The notes: generated from the sequence alone by a model not told the origin. DNA of 64,000 nt from an uncultured Collinsella sp. (GCA_958437935.1 CAUBPS010000007.1:1-64000); one strand, 5' to 3'. Positions 47,889 to 56,372 are shown, counted from the stretch's first letter. Translations and numbers: made by a program.

Positions 47889-49531
47889 TGGCTCGGTTGG
47901 ATAGGGGCCCGGCGGCGGGTGTGGCATATGGCTCGGCCGCGCCGGCGATTGAGGTGCGAGGCCTTAGTTTTGCCTACCCCGATGCTGATGCTGCGGTGCT
48001 CGAGGGGCTCGACTGGTCTGTTCCCCAAGGTGCATTTGCGTTGCTTGTTGGCGGTACCGGATCGGGTAAGTCGACGCTGCTGTCGCTGCTCAAGCCCGAG
48101 ATCGCGCCGGCGGGCGAGCGCACTGGCGAACTGCGCGTGCTGGGCGAGAACGTTGCCGACATGGACGTGCGGGCATCGGCGGAGCGCGTGGGCTATGTGT
48201 TCCAGGATCCCGAGAACCAGATTGTGTGCGAGACCGTGTGGCATGAGATGGCGTTTGGCCTAGAGAATCTGGGTGTGTCGCGCGACGAGATGCGCCGCCG
48301 TGTTGCCGAGACCAGCTATTTCTTTGGTCTGGAGGACTGGCTTCATCGTGATACCGATACGCTTTCGGGTGGCCGCAAGCAGCTGCTGTCGCTTGCCGCC
48401 GTCCTGGCGCTGCGTCCGCGTGTGCTGCTACTCGACGAGCCCACGTCTCAGCTTGATCCGGTTGCGGAGAAGAATTTCCTGCACGCGCTGTTTCGTGTAA
48501 ATCGCGAGCTGGGCTGCACGGTTGTTGTGGCGACGCATCAGCCGCGCCCAATGCTCGAATACGCGACGTGTGCGTACCGGATTGAGGATGGCCGCGTGCG
48601 CGAGGCGGCGGATATGGCATCTTTGGGACGCCGAGAATCGCTGTTTTCCGATGACACGTTGGGGTGGGGTGCCATCCGATGTGCAAAAAACGGAGTATTC
48701 AGCAGGCGTGAGGACAATTTGGGCTCTCTGGAGCCGCCCGGGGACGTATCGAGCGCGAAAAAAAGTTCAGAATTGGACAAATCGTCCGAATTTGTGGCGC
48801 AAACGTCGCTCGAGAACGGCTTGGAAGCCTTCTCGCGCACGGATGGAAGTAGAATACTCCAAAAAATGCACGCTGGGTCGGCTACCATCCTGTCGGAAGG
48901 TTGGTTTCGCTACGATCGAGCGTCCGGCTGGGTGTTGCGTGGGCTCGATGCGTCGTTTTCGGCCGGTGCGGTGCATGCGGTTGTTGGCGGTAACGGCTGC
49001 GGCAAGTCGACGATGCTCTCGGTGCTGGCGAAGACCGCCAAGCTGCAGCGCGGCCGCATGGTGCGCGGAGCGGCCTCGGCGGCGCTGCTGCCTCAGAATC
49101 CCAAAGCATTGCTGGTTGCCGAGACGGTTCGCGATGAGCTGATGGAATGGGCCTCGACCTGCGGATATGACGAGAACTTGGCGCGGGAGCGTGCGGCGAG
49201 CTTGGGGTTGTCGGGTCTGGATGGACGCCATCCGTACGATCTTTCGGGCGGGCAGCGTCAACTGCTTGCATTGGCAAAACTGCTGCTAATCGGCCCCGAA
49301 CTGCTATTGCTCGATGAGCCCACCAAGGGTCTAGACCTGTTCAGCCGCCGCATCATCGCCCGCGCCCTGCGTGACCATGCGAAGGCTGGCGGCACCGTCA
49401 TCATGGCTACGCACGATTTGGACTTTGCCGAGCAGGTAGCCGACGACGTCGCCATGATGTTTGACGGCGAGATTGCCTGCATGGAGCCGCCGGCCGACTT
49501 CTTTGCCGACAACGTGTTCTATAGGGCGTGA
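47888..49531 (+). CDS. ECF transporter double ATPase (EcfA1-EcfA2 fusion)
   Basis: 547 residues with two ABC domains. Domain 1 (about 15-260): Walker A GGTGSGKST, signature LSGGRKQ, Walker B VLLLDEPTSQLDP. Domain 2 (about 330-547): GGNGCGKST, LSGGQRQ, LLLLDEPTKGLD. In most systems these are separate subunits. The linker (about residues 265-328) is encoded by a 191-bp palindromic segment with base use unlike the rest. It energises uptake together with EcfT and the S-component. Confidence 0.93.
   Translation: MARLDRGPAAGVAYGSAAPAIEVRGLSFAYPDADAAVLEGLDWSVPQGAFALLVGGTGSGKSTLLSLLKPEIAPAGERTGELRVLGENVADMDVRASAERVGYVFQDPENQIVCETVWHEMAFGLENLGVSRDEMRRRVAETSYFFGLEDWLHRDTDTLSGGRKQLLSLAAVLALRPRVLLLDEPTSQLDPVAEKNFLHALFRVNRELGCTVVVATHQPRPMLEYATCAYRIEDGRVREAADMASLGRRESLFSDDTLGWGAIRCAKNGVFSRREDNLGSLEPPGDVSSAKKSSELDKSSEFVAQTSLENGLEAFSRTDGSRILQKMHAGSATILSEGWFRYDRASGWVLRGLDASFSAGAVHAVVGGNGCGKSTMLSVLAKTAKLQRGRMVRGAASAALLPQNPKALLVAETVRDELMEWASTCGYDENLARERAASLGLSGLDGRHPYDLSGGQRQLLALAKLLLIGPELLLLDEPTKGLDLFSRRIIARALRDHAKAGGTVIMATHDLDFAEQVADDVAMMFDGEIACMEPPADFFADNVFYRA
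48681..48871. repeat. 191-bp palindromic segment in frame within the ATPase gene
   Basis: Outer arms GTGCA...GGAGTATTC (48681-48700) and GAATACTCC...TGCAC (48852-48871) are inverted; six A on each top strand separate the two arm blocks. Inside are smaller palindromes: GGCTC-TCTG-GAGCC, AATTGGAC-AAATC-GTCCGAATT and GGCTT-GG-AAGCC. It remains open in the reading frame. Confidence 0.6.
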
Positions 49532-49535
49532 TGGG

Positions 49536-50249
49536 ATGACGGACTGTCGTTTCTCGCGTTTGCTTGCAAAACTGGAGATCCCGCTGTTGTTGGCGGTGCC
49601 GGCGGTGATGGCTGCCGCGTTGCTGGCGGGTGTTGAGCAGGCAGCGTTGGCCATGCTGGTTGTGGTGGCGTTGGTGCTTGCGCTGTTCTTTGCGGGTTAC
49701 GAGGCATCTCGTCCGGGTTTGCGCCAGATTATGCCCACGCTGGTGCTGGCGGTGCTGGCGGCGGCGGGGCGCATCCTGTTTGGGCCCATTCCCGACTTTA
49801 AACCGGTGAGCGCCATCGCCATTATCGCGGGGGCGACGCTTGGTCGCCGCAATGGTTTTATGGTTGGCGCGCTGGCGGCGCTGACCAGCAATTTCTTTTT
49901 TGGACAGGGCATGTGGACGCCGTGGCAGATGTATGCTTGGGGGCTCGTGGGATACGTTGGCGGTGCGCTGACGTATGCGGGTGCGTTCGACCGCGCCGAC
50001 GGCACCGTGCGCATGCCAGCACTGCTGGCGTACGGCTTTGCGTCGGGCCTGCTCTATGGCGTCGTGATCAACGCGTATGACATCATTGGTTTTGTGCAGC
50101 CGCTTACCTGGGCGGGTGCCGTGGCGCGTCTTGCCACGGCGGTGCCGTTCGATATCACACACGGCCTCGCGACCTGCGTGTTCTTGGTCGCCCTGTACAA
50201 GCCCTGGTGTCGCCGCATTAACCGTGTCGTCGTGAAATACGGGCTGTAA
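49536..50249 (+). CDS. ECF transporter S-component (vitamin-type substrate-binding subunit)
   Basis: 237 residues, six to seven helices. The block GPIPDFKPVSAIAIIAG...LGRRNGFMVGALAALTSNFFFGQGMWTPWQM is typical of S-components of the group that includes cobalamin-type CbrT; the ligand is not determined. It starts 4 nt after the ATPase stop, completing a T-A1A2-S operon. No riboswitch is visible upstream of the operon. Confidence 0.8.
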   Translation: MTDCRFSRLLAKLEIPLLLAVPAVMAAALLAGVEQAALAMLVVVALVLALFFAGYEASRPGLRQIMPTLVLAVLAAAGRILFGPIPDFKPVSAIAIIAGATLGRRNGFMVGALAALTSNFFFGQGMWTPWQMYAWGLVGYVGGALTYAGAFDRADGTVRMPALLAYGFASGLLYGVVINAYDIIGFVQPLTWAGAVARLATAVPFDITHGLATCVFLVALYKPWCRRINRVVVKYGL

Positions 50250-50288
50250 GGCTGGTTGCGTCGGAGCGGGAATCAATACTGCCGAAGT

Positions 50289-50456
50289 GCCATTTTAAAA
50301 CTATGCCGGTTTACGGGGCTAGATTGGCGCAGGCCGACCATACCGGCTTTTTTCAAAATAGAGCAAGCCGTTTACCTGCGGTTTTATTATTACGGAATTG
50401 CGCATGGCTGGGGGTTCGCGATTCAGCCCCGTAAACCGGCATAGTTTTAAAATGGC
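50289..50456. repeat. Palindrome with 32-bp perfect arms and conserved centre, copy 1
   Basis: The arms 50289-50320 and 50425-50456 are exactly complementary over 32 bp (outer end GCCATTTTAAAAC, inner end TTACGGGGCT). The 104-nt centre shares CGACCAT, a T-rich stretch and TTTACCTGCGGTTTTATT with the centre of copy 2. Confidence 0.85.
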
Positions 50457-50551
50457 CGGCTGATACGACGGGCATCGTGGCCCCCAGAGAGCCAAATTGA
50501 TCCATTTTCTTCCGTCTCCAGATGTCCCCAGGAAATCAGTTGACGGCGCTT

Positions 50552-50711
50552 GCCACGAAACTGGCCCATCTACTACGTTTAGCTTGATACCCCCGACCAT
50601 GACCGCGTTTTATGAAAAACCGCAGGCTTTCTACCTGCGGTTTTCTTTTTGCGTTGTTCGCTGTGGTTGAGGGTAGTGGCTTAAACGTAGTAGATGGGCT
50701 GGTTTCGTGGC
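50552..50711. repeat. Palindrome with 32-bp arms and conserved centre, copy 2
   Basis: The arms 50552-50583 and 50679-50711 pair with one bulge and one mismatch (outer end GCCACGAAAC, inner end CTACGTTTAGC). They are unrelated to the copy 1 arms apart from GCCA at the edge. The centre holds AAAACCGCAGG-CTTTCTA-CCTGCGGTTTT and a T-run, a terminator-like hairpin. Confidence 0.85.
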
Positions 50712-50788
50712 GGACGGGGTCACGCGGGCGCCCCTTGCGCGGGCAAAAGTGATCTGTATTCCTTCGTCCCCGGGGGATCATTTGGGGG

Positions 50789-51607
50789 CTAGAGCTCTAG
50801 CGTGAGGGTGACGGGGCAGTGGTCGCTGCCGAAGATGTCGCCGCGGATGCCGGTGTCGCGTACGTTGTCGGCGATTGCGTCGCTTACCAGGAAGTAGTCG
50901 ATGCGCCAGCCTGCGTTGTTCTTGCGGGCATTAAAGCGGTAGCTCCACCAGCTGTAGACGCCCTCGACGTCGGGGTTTGCCGCGCGCCAGGTATCGGTAA
51001 ACCCGGCGTTGAGCAGCTCGGTAAACTTGCCGCGCTCCTCGTCCGAAAAACCGGCGTTGCCGCGGTTGGACTTGGGGTTCTTAAGGTCGATCTCCTCGTG
51101 CGCCACGTTAAAGTCGCCGCAGGTTACGACGGGCTTGCCGGTCTCGCGCTCAAGTGCGCTCAAAAAGCCGCGATAGGCATCGTCCCAGGCCATGCGTACA
51201 TCGATGCGCGCGAGCTCATTTTGGGCGTTGGGCGTGTAGACATCCACGAACCAAAACTTGTCGAACTCGAGCGCGCAGACGCGGCCCTCGGTTGCGGCTT
51301 GGGCGACGAGCTCGGCCGCCTCGCCCTCGCCGGCGTAGGGTAGCAGCGCGTCGGCGTGCAGCACGCGCAGCGGTTCCTGGCGGCTAAAGACCGCAGTGCC
51401 CGAATAGCCTTTACGCTCGGCGTAGCTCCAGGTTTGGTGATAGCCGGGCAGGTCAATATCGACCTGACCCTCTTGCAGCTTGGTCTCCTGCAGCGCCAAG
51501 ATGTCGACGTCGAGTTCTTGCGCGATCTGAATAAAGCTCGGGTCCTTTTTGAGCACGGCGCGCAGGCCGTTAACGTTCCACGAGGCAAAGGTGTAAGTCT
51601 GAGGCAT
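50789..51607 (-). CDS. xth: Exodeoxyribonuclease III
   Basis: 272 residues. Starts with ASWNVNGLRAV and DILALQETKL (metal-binding Glu), then GYSGTAVFSR, CGDFNVAHEEIDL and the C-terminal GSDHCPVTLTL with catalytic Asp/His. It is an AP endonuclease and 3'-5' exonuclease in base-excision repair. The gene ends 78 nt after the long palindrome and is convergent to the ECF operon. Confidence 0.96.
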   Translation of the reverse strand: MPQTYTFASWNVNGLRAVLKKDPSFIQIAQELDVDILALQETKLQEGQVDIDLPGYHQTWSYAERKGYSGTAVFSRQEPLRVLHADALLPYAGEGEAAELVAQAATEGRVCALEFDKFWFVDVYTPNAQNELARIDVRMAWDDAYRGFLSALERETGKPVVTCGDFNVAHEEIDLKNPKSNRGNAGFSDEERGKFTELLNAGFTDTWRAANPDVEGVYSWWSYRFNARKNNAGWRIDYFLVSDAIADNVRDTGIRGDIFGSDHCPVTLTLEL

Positions 51608-51742
51608 GGTGTCCTTTCGACGGGGTTGGCAGGCTTAAGATTAACGCAACAGGGGCGGGGTGGGCTCCGCGCATGCTGACTCAAAGGCCGCATGCTGGGA
51701 CGTCGCCCAACGCTGCCCGACTAACAAGGACGGAGGACTCAT

Positions 51743-52495
51743 ATGACGCAGGCAATATCGGACCCCAGGCAGGCCTCCGCCGCGCTGGCGGATCTGTTTG
51801 ACACCCACAAGCGCGTGGTCTTCTTTGGCGGCGCTGGTGTTTCCACGGCAAGTGGCATCCCCGATTTCCGCAGTGTGGACGGCCTGTATCACCAGCAGTT
51901 TGCCTATCCGCCCGAGACCATGCTGTCGCATAGCTTTTACGAGGCGCATCCTGCCGAGTTCTTCGACTTTTACCGCACCAAGATGATCGCGCTTAACGCT
52001 AAGCCCAACCGCTGCCACACCAAGCTAGCCGAGCTGGAGCGCGCCGGCAAGCTCGACGCCGTAGTGACGCAAAATATCGACGGCCTGCATCAGATGGCCG
52101 GCTCACAGCGCGTGTTCGAGCTGCACGGATCGGTCCATCGCAACATTTGCCAGTCGTGCGGCGCGGTCTATAGCGCCGAGTGGATTTGCTCGCGCGAGCA
52201 CGAGGATGCCGCGGGCGTGCCTGCGTGCCCCGCGTGCGGCGGCCGCATCAAGCCCGATGTAGTGCTCTACGAAGAGCCGCTCGACGAGCATGTGTTGACC
52301 GGTGCCGTTGCCGCCATCGCCGCGGCCGATGCCCTCATTGTAGGCGGGACCTCGCTCGTGGTGTATCCGGCGGCAGGCCTTACGCGATACTTTACCGGCG
52401 ATACGCTGGCCATATGCAACCTTGCTCCCACCGATCAGGATGCAAATGCCGACCTGCTGATTTCTTGCGACATCGCGGCCACGTTTGCGTTCTAG
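51743..52495 (+). CDS. cobB: NAD-dependent protein deacylase (sirtuin)
   Basis: 250 residues. FFGGAGVSTASGIPDFRS binds NAD, TQNIDGLHQ and the catalytic His in FELHGSVHRN are present, and the zinc site is formed by CQSCG...CPACGG. KPDVVLYEEPL follows. It removes acyl groups from lysines with NAD. Class is typical bacterial CobB/Sir2; acyl preference is not evident. Monocistronic, with AAGGACGGAGG upstream. Confidence 0.95.
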   Translation: MTQAISDPRQASAALADLFDTHKRVVFFGGAGVSTASGIPDFRSVDGLYHQQFAYPPETMLSHSFYEAHPAEFFDFYRTKMIALNAKPNRCHTKLAELERAGKLDAVVTQNIDGLHQMAGSQRVFELHGSVHRNICQSCGAVYSAEWICSREHEDAAGVPACPACGGRIKPDVVLYEEPLDEHVLTGAVAAIAAADALIVGGTSLVVYPAAGLTRYFTGDTLAICNLAPTDQDANADLLISCDIAATFAF

Positions 52496-52590
52496 CCCGC
52501 GCGCGCGGATACAATAGAAAGACTGAGTGCAAAGCGACCCCGCCGCCAGCTCCCCAAGCTCGGCGGCGTGGGCATTTTAGGAGGATGCTC

Positions 52591-54333
52591 ATGGCGAACG
52601 ACAGCAAGACATGGCGGTGCGGAAAGTACGAGCTCAGCTTTGACCGTCCGCGCATCATGGGCGTCCTCAACGTGACGCCCGATTCGTTTAGCGATGGCGG
52701 GGAGCACTTCGACCCCGATGCCGCCATCGAGTACGGCCTGGCGATGCTCGACGCCGGCGCCGACATCATCGACGTGGGCGGCGAGTCCACGCGCCCTGGT
52801 TTTACCCCGGTCAACCCCGACGAGGAGGCTCGCCGCGTGCTGCCCGTGGTGCGCGCGCTGGCCAAGGAGGGCGCCATCGTCTCGATCGACACGCGTCATG
52901 TGGCGGTTGCCAAGGCGGCCGTGCGCTGCGGCGCCTCGATCGTCAACGACGTGACCGGCTTCACCGATCCCAAGATGGTCGAGTTCGTTAAGACGAGCAC
53001 CTGCGGCGTCATCGTGATGCATGCCGGCGAGGTCGCCGCGCCCGCACGCACGCACGCAACGGTGCAGCTCGATACCTCGGCAGCGGCGTTTGTTGCCGAG
53101 AAGGCGCGCGAGGCGGCTGCCGAGGCCGCGCGTGAGGCCGAGAAGCCGGCTCGCCGCCGTCGCGGCAAGTTGCTGGGCGAGCCTAAGCCGGAGGCCAAGC
53201 TTCCGGGCGGCGTGGTGCAGCCCTCGTTGCCGTTTGGCGAACCGGAGCCCACGTCCGAGCCTTCAAGCGAGCAGGAGACGCCGGCCGCCGAGCAGGCTAC
53301 TGCCGCCGAGACCGTCGCGCCCGCGCCCGAGGCCACGCCCGCAGCCACCGAGGCCGCATCGGAGTCCAATGACCGCCTGGCCGCCATGATGCGCCGCAGC
53401 GCCCGCCGCGAGGAAGCCTACGTGCCCACCTCGCAGCTCCGCCGCTTCACCCTGCCCGATTCGGCGCCCATCATGCGCCGCGTCATGGGCTTTCTGTCCG
53501 ACCAGGCCCGCACGCTCATCCATGCCGGCGTGTCGCGCGACCGCATCTGCATCGATCCTGGCCCGGGCTTTGGTAAGTCGGCTAACGAAGACATCGTCAT
53601 CCAGCGCGAGACTGCCAAGATGGCGTCACTGGGCTATCCGCTCATGTGCGCCGTGTCGCGCAAGCGCTTTGTGGGCGCCGTCTCGGGCGTGACCGAGGCC
53701 GCCGAGCGCGATGCCGCTACGTTTGGCGTGTGCCTGGGCGCCATCCAGGCCGGTGCCAACATCGTGCGCGTGCACGACGCCGCGGGTTTTGCGCAGTTCC
53801 TGAACGGCTACTGGGCGGTTGCCAAGCCGCAGCCGCGCCGCGCGTTTGTGGCCGTGGGCTCCAACCTGGGGCATCGCTGCGACAACATCCGCGCCGCACG
53901 CGAGATGATCGCCGAGATTCCACTCACCTGCGTGTCTAACTCCTCCAAGATTTACGAGAGCGAGCCGGCCTACGAGACGCGCCAGGACGCGTTTGCCAAC
54001 GCCGTCATCGAGATCAAGACCGAGCTGGCGCCGCTGGTGCTGCTCGATGAACTCATGAAGATCGAGGCCGAGCTGGGGCGCGACCGCTCCAAAAAGGCCA
54101 AGGCCAACGGTCCGCGCACCATCGACCTGGACCTGCTGTGGATGGATGGCGAGACCCACGGCGGCAAAAAGCTGCGCCTGCCGCATCCTCTCATTGGCGA
54201 GCGCGACTTTGTGCTGGTGCCGCTCGAGGACCTGATGCACGACCCGGCGCGGTTCTTCCGCTACAACGGTGTCGAGGTCAAGGAGCCCGAGGACCGCGTG
54301 GGCCATATCGTGGGCGAATTGGGGCGTATGTAG
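52591..54333 (+). CDS. FolP-FolK fusion: dihydropteroate synthase / HPPK
   Basis: 580 residues. Dihydropteroate synthase (about 20-415) has MGVLNVTPDSFSDGG, DVGGESTRPG, SIDTRHVAVAKAA, IDPGPGFGKS, SRKRF and IVRVHDAAGF. HPPK (about 418-580) has AVGSNLGHR, QDAFANAVIEI and GPRTIDLDLLW. Between VIVMHAG (about 146) and the DPGPGFGK strand lies an insertion of about 140 residues rich in alanine, glutamate and proline, not found in standard enzymes. It makes dihydropteroate for folate. ATG 52591 is 6 nt after TAGGAGG. Confidence 0.93.
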   Translation: MANDSKTWRCGKYELSFDRPRIMGVLNVTPDSFSDGGEHFDPDAAIEYGLAMLDAGADIIDVGGESTRPGFTPVNPDEEARRVLPVVRALAKEGAIVSIDTRHVAVAKAAVRCGASIVNDVTGFTDPKMVEFVKTSTCGVIVMHAGEVAAPARTHATVQLDTSAAAFVAEKAREAAAEAAREAEKPARRRRGKLLGEPKPEAKLPGGVVQPSLPFGEPEPTSEPSSEQETPAAEQATAAETVAPAPEATPAATEAASESNDRLAAMMRRSARREEAYVPTSQLRRFTLPDSAPIMRRVMGFLSDQARTLIHAGVSRDRICIDPGPGFGKSANEDIVIQRETAKMASLGYPLMCAVSRKRFVGAVSGVTEAAERDAATFGVCLGAIQAGANIVRVHDAAGFAQFLNGYWAVAKPQPRRAFVAVGSNLGHRCDNIRAAREMIAEIPLTCVSNSSKIYESEPAYETRQDAFANAVIEIKTELAPLVLLDELMKIEAELGRDRSKKAKANGPRTIDLDLLWMDGETHGGKKLRLPHPLIGERDFVLVPLEDLMHDPARFFRYNGVEVKEPEDRVGHIVGELGRM

Positions 54334-55035
54334 ATGGTCGAGATGAATGCTGTTGTCGCCGGCACCGAGCTCGACGCGGCGCGCGACGCGGGCCGCGAGG
54401 GCGTGTCCGCGGGCTGGTGCGCGTGGAGCGCGGGCGATGCTTCGCTGACGTTTTCGCTGGTTGTGCGCCCCGATGTGAACATGCATGCCTTCCACGGCCT
54501 GCCGTTTGTGGCCGCGATGGGCATGATGGACGCGCTCGTGGGCACGGCATCGACGCCGGGGTTGGGCCTTGCCGGTAAGGTGGGTATCCAGTGGCCGAGC
54601 GACATTGTGTGCGGCGCGCCCGCATTTGAGACGTCGTTCGCGCGCGTTACCGTGAACGGCGGTGCCGGTGCCGCGGGCATGTTCGGTGCCGTGACGGTGG
54701 ATATTGAGCTTTCGGCGTTGAGCGAGCTCGGTGTGGATGCGGCCGACGAAGCGCTGGTCGAGGAGTTGGCCGCCGCCGTGCTGACCCGTGTGGACACCTG
54801 GGCGGTTGTTGCCAACACGCCGCAGGGCGCTGCCGGTCCGCTGGCTCCCGTGCTGGGCGAGTACTTCGACATGGTGCCGCTGCTGGGCCGCCAAGTTGCG
54901 GCGGTGTCGCCCAACGGCTTGCCGCTTGCGGTCGGTGTGTTTGCGGGCCTGGACATCTGGGGTCGTGCGACCATCAAGACCGATGCCGGCGAGCAAGAGT
55001 TTCCGCCCGAGGTCGTACGGATTCGCGGGCTGTAA
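54334..55035 (+). CDS. Degenerate biotin/lipoate ligase-like protein
   Basis: 233 residues. The fold follows BirA: SLTFSLVVRPD, HGLPFVAAMGMMDAL, VGIQWPSDIV (in place of KWPNDI) and the C-terminal SH3-like LPLAVGVFAGLDIWGRATI...GEQEFPPEVVRIRG. The GRGRxGR loop and the RKxxGIL lysine used in biotin adenylation are missing. So it is likely not an active biotin ligase; a regulatory or chaperone role is inferred. It directly abuts the folP-folK stop codon. Confidence 0.6.
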   Translation: MVEMNAVVAGTELDAARDAGREGVSAGWCAWSAGDASLTFSLVVRPDVNMHAFHGLPFVAAMGMMDALVGTASTPGLGLAGKVGIQWPSDIVCGAPAFETSFARVTVNGGAGAAGMFGAVTVDIELSALSELGVDAADEALVEELAAAVLTRVDTWAVVANTPQGAAGPLAPVLGEYFDMVPLLGRQVAAVSPNGLPLAVGVFAGLDIWGRATIKTDAGEQEFPPEVVRIRGL

Positions 55036-55071
55036 CGCGAGGCGCCAGCGCTCAAAGACAACGATGACAAC

Positions 55072-55112
55072 AAGACCCTCCTCGGCAGTGCCGGGGAGGG
55101 TTTCGCCTATCT
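55072..55112 (+). terminator. Terminator after the folate unit
   Basis: ACCCTCCTCGGCA pairs with TGCCGGGGAGGGT, followed by a short T-rich tail. Confidence 0.7.
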
Positions 55113-55181
55113 GAGGAATAGGCTTGGCGAACGTTTGCGGGGGAGCTGTGTCATCGGGTGTACTCGACTTAAGCCCCTGCT

Positions 55182-55955
55182 CTATCCCAGCTCCTGCATG
55201 CGGCGGTAGATTTCGCAGATACCCTTGATGGTGAGCTGTCCGTCGACTACGTCGAAGGCATCGGTCGAATCGGCGACGATGCCGGCGAGACCGCCCGTGG
55301 CGATAACGGTGGCATCCTCGCGGCCCAGCTCGCGCTTCATGCGCGCGACCAGGCCCTCGGCCATGGCGGCGGCGCCCATCACGGCGCCGACCTTGATGCA
55401 CTCCTCGGTATCGCGGCCGATGGCGTGCTCGGGCGCCTCGAGCGGCACGCTGGCGAGCTTGGCGGCTCGGGCGGCGAGCGCGTCCATCGAAATGCGGATG
55501 CCCGGCGCAATCGCTCCACCAATGTAATAACCGTCCTCATCGATGACGTCGATATTGGTCGCGGTGCCAAAGTCCACCACGATTGCCGGCGCGCCGTAGA
55601 AAGTTTCGGCCGCAACGGCGTTAGCGACGCGGTCGGCACCTACGGCCTGGGGACGCGCCGCGCGCAGCTTGGTCACCGCGGCCGTCTGCGGTCCGATGAC
55701 GATGGCATCTGCGGCAATGCGGTCGGCCACGGCGTGCCATTCGCGCGAGAGCTGCGGCACCACGCCCGCAAAGGCGATCGCGTCGACCGCGTCGAGCGAA
55801 AGGCCGTACATCTTAAAGAAACCCATCAGGCGCACATGGATCTCGTCGGCGGTATAAGAGCGGTCGGTGGGCATGCGCCACGACTGCACCAGCTCGTCTC
55901 CGTCAAACAGGCCCATGGCCGTCTGCGTGTTTCCCATATCGATAGCGAGCAGCAT
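55182..55955 (-). CDS. coaX: Type III pantothenate kinase
   Basis: 257 residues. LLAIDMGNTQTAMGLF, GADRVANAVAA, VVDFGTATNIDVID and the GGAIAPGIRISMDAL region give the CoaX fold. It phosphorylates pantothenate, the first step to coenzyme A, without feedback control by CoA. ATG 55955 follows GGGAG by 5 nt. Convergent to the ligase-like gene and apparently monocistronic. Confidence 0.96.
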   Translation of the reverse strand: MLLAIDMGNTQTAMGLFDGDELVQSWRMPTDRSYTADEIHVRLMGFFKMYGLSLDAVDAIAFAGVVPQLSREWHAVADRIAADAIVIGPQTAAVTKLRAARPQAVGADRVANAVAAETFYGAPAIVVDFGTATNIDVIDEDGYYIGGAIAPGIRISMDALAARAAKLASVPLEAPEHAIGRDTEECIKVGAVMGAAAMAEGLVARMKRELGREDATVIATGGLAGIVADSTDAFDVVDGQLTIKGICEIYRRMQELG

Positions 55956-56151
55956 GTCTACTCCCAGTGTTGGCATAAAAGGACGCGCACCATTGTATAC
56001 GCGCCGCCGACGGCTCTCGGCTGCGATTCGTTTACGGTGATAGGGGCTGAGGGGTTTAAATATGAAGGAATTATGCTCCACGAGATTTTCCTTGCCGTTT
56101 ACCGAACTCCCGCGTAATATTCTTTCTTGCGCACATGAGGCGCCCAGACAT
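55956..56151. other. Non-coding gap between coaX and tRNA-fMet
   Basis: 196 bp holding the two divergent promoters; I see no further feature. Confidence 0.5.
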
Positions 56152-56228
56152 TGCGGGGTGGAGCAGTCTGGTAGCTCGCCGGGCTCATAACCCGGAGGTC
56201 GTAGGTTCAAATCCTGCCCCCGCGACCA
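56152..56228 (+). tRNA. Initiator tRNA-fMet(CAT)
   Basis: 77 nt. Anticodon CAT with three consecutive G-C pairs in the anticodon stem (GGG/CCC), the initiator hallmark. The first pair of the acceptor stem is a U1-G72 non-Watson-Crick pair (C1-A72 in E. coli). CCA is encoded at 56226-56228. A terminator follows. Confidence 0.95.
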
Positions 56229-56237
56229 AGAACTTGC

Positions 56238-56268
56238 AGCTCGTCGGCCTAGCCGGCGAGCTTTTTTG
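56238..56268 (+). terminator. tRNA-fMet terminator
   Basis: AGCTCGTCGGC pairs with GCCGGCGAGCT around CTA, then TTTTTT. Confidence 0.85.
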
Positions 56269-56317
56269 TTATTTCGGGACCGTGTTTTCGGTCCAATTCT
56301 CGGCCTCTCAAACAAAA

Positions 56318-56372
56318 TCTCGATCTGTAACATCTAGACCCGATTTGGGCGGCTAGGTGTTACAGATCGAGA
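56318..56372. repeat. 55-nt stem-loop repeat, copy 3
   Basis: TCTCGATCTGTAACA and TGTTACAGATCGAGA (perfect complement here) enclose 25 nt (TCTAGACCCGATTTGGGC...). Same family as 38747 and 38828; ACAAAA precedes it as in copy 1. Confidence 0.8.

Noticed and set aside
50250..50788. Integron attC sites
   Set aside because: attC sites keep their ends and vary in the middle; these palindromes do the opposite, and no integrase gene is near.
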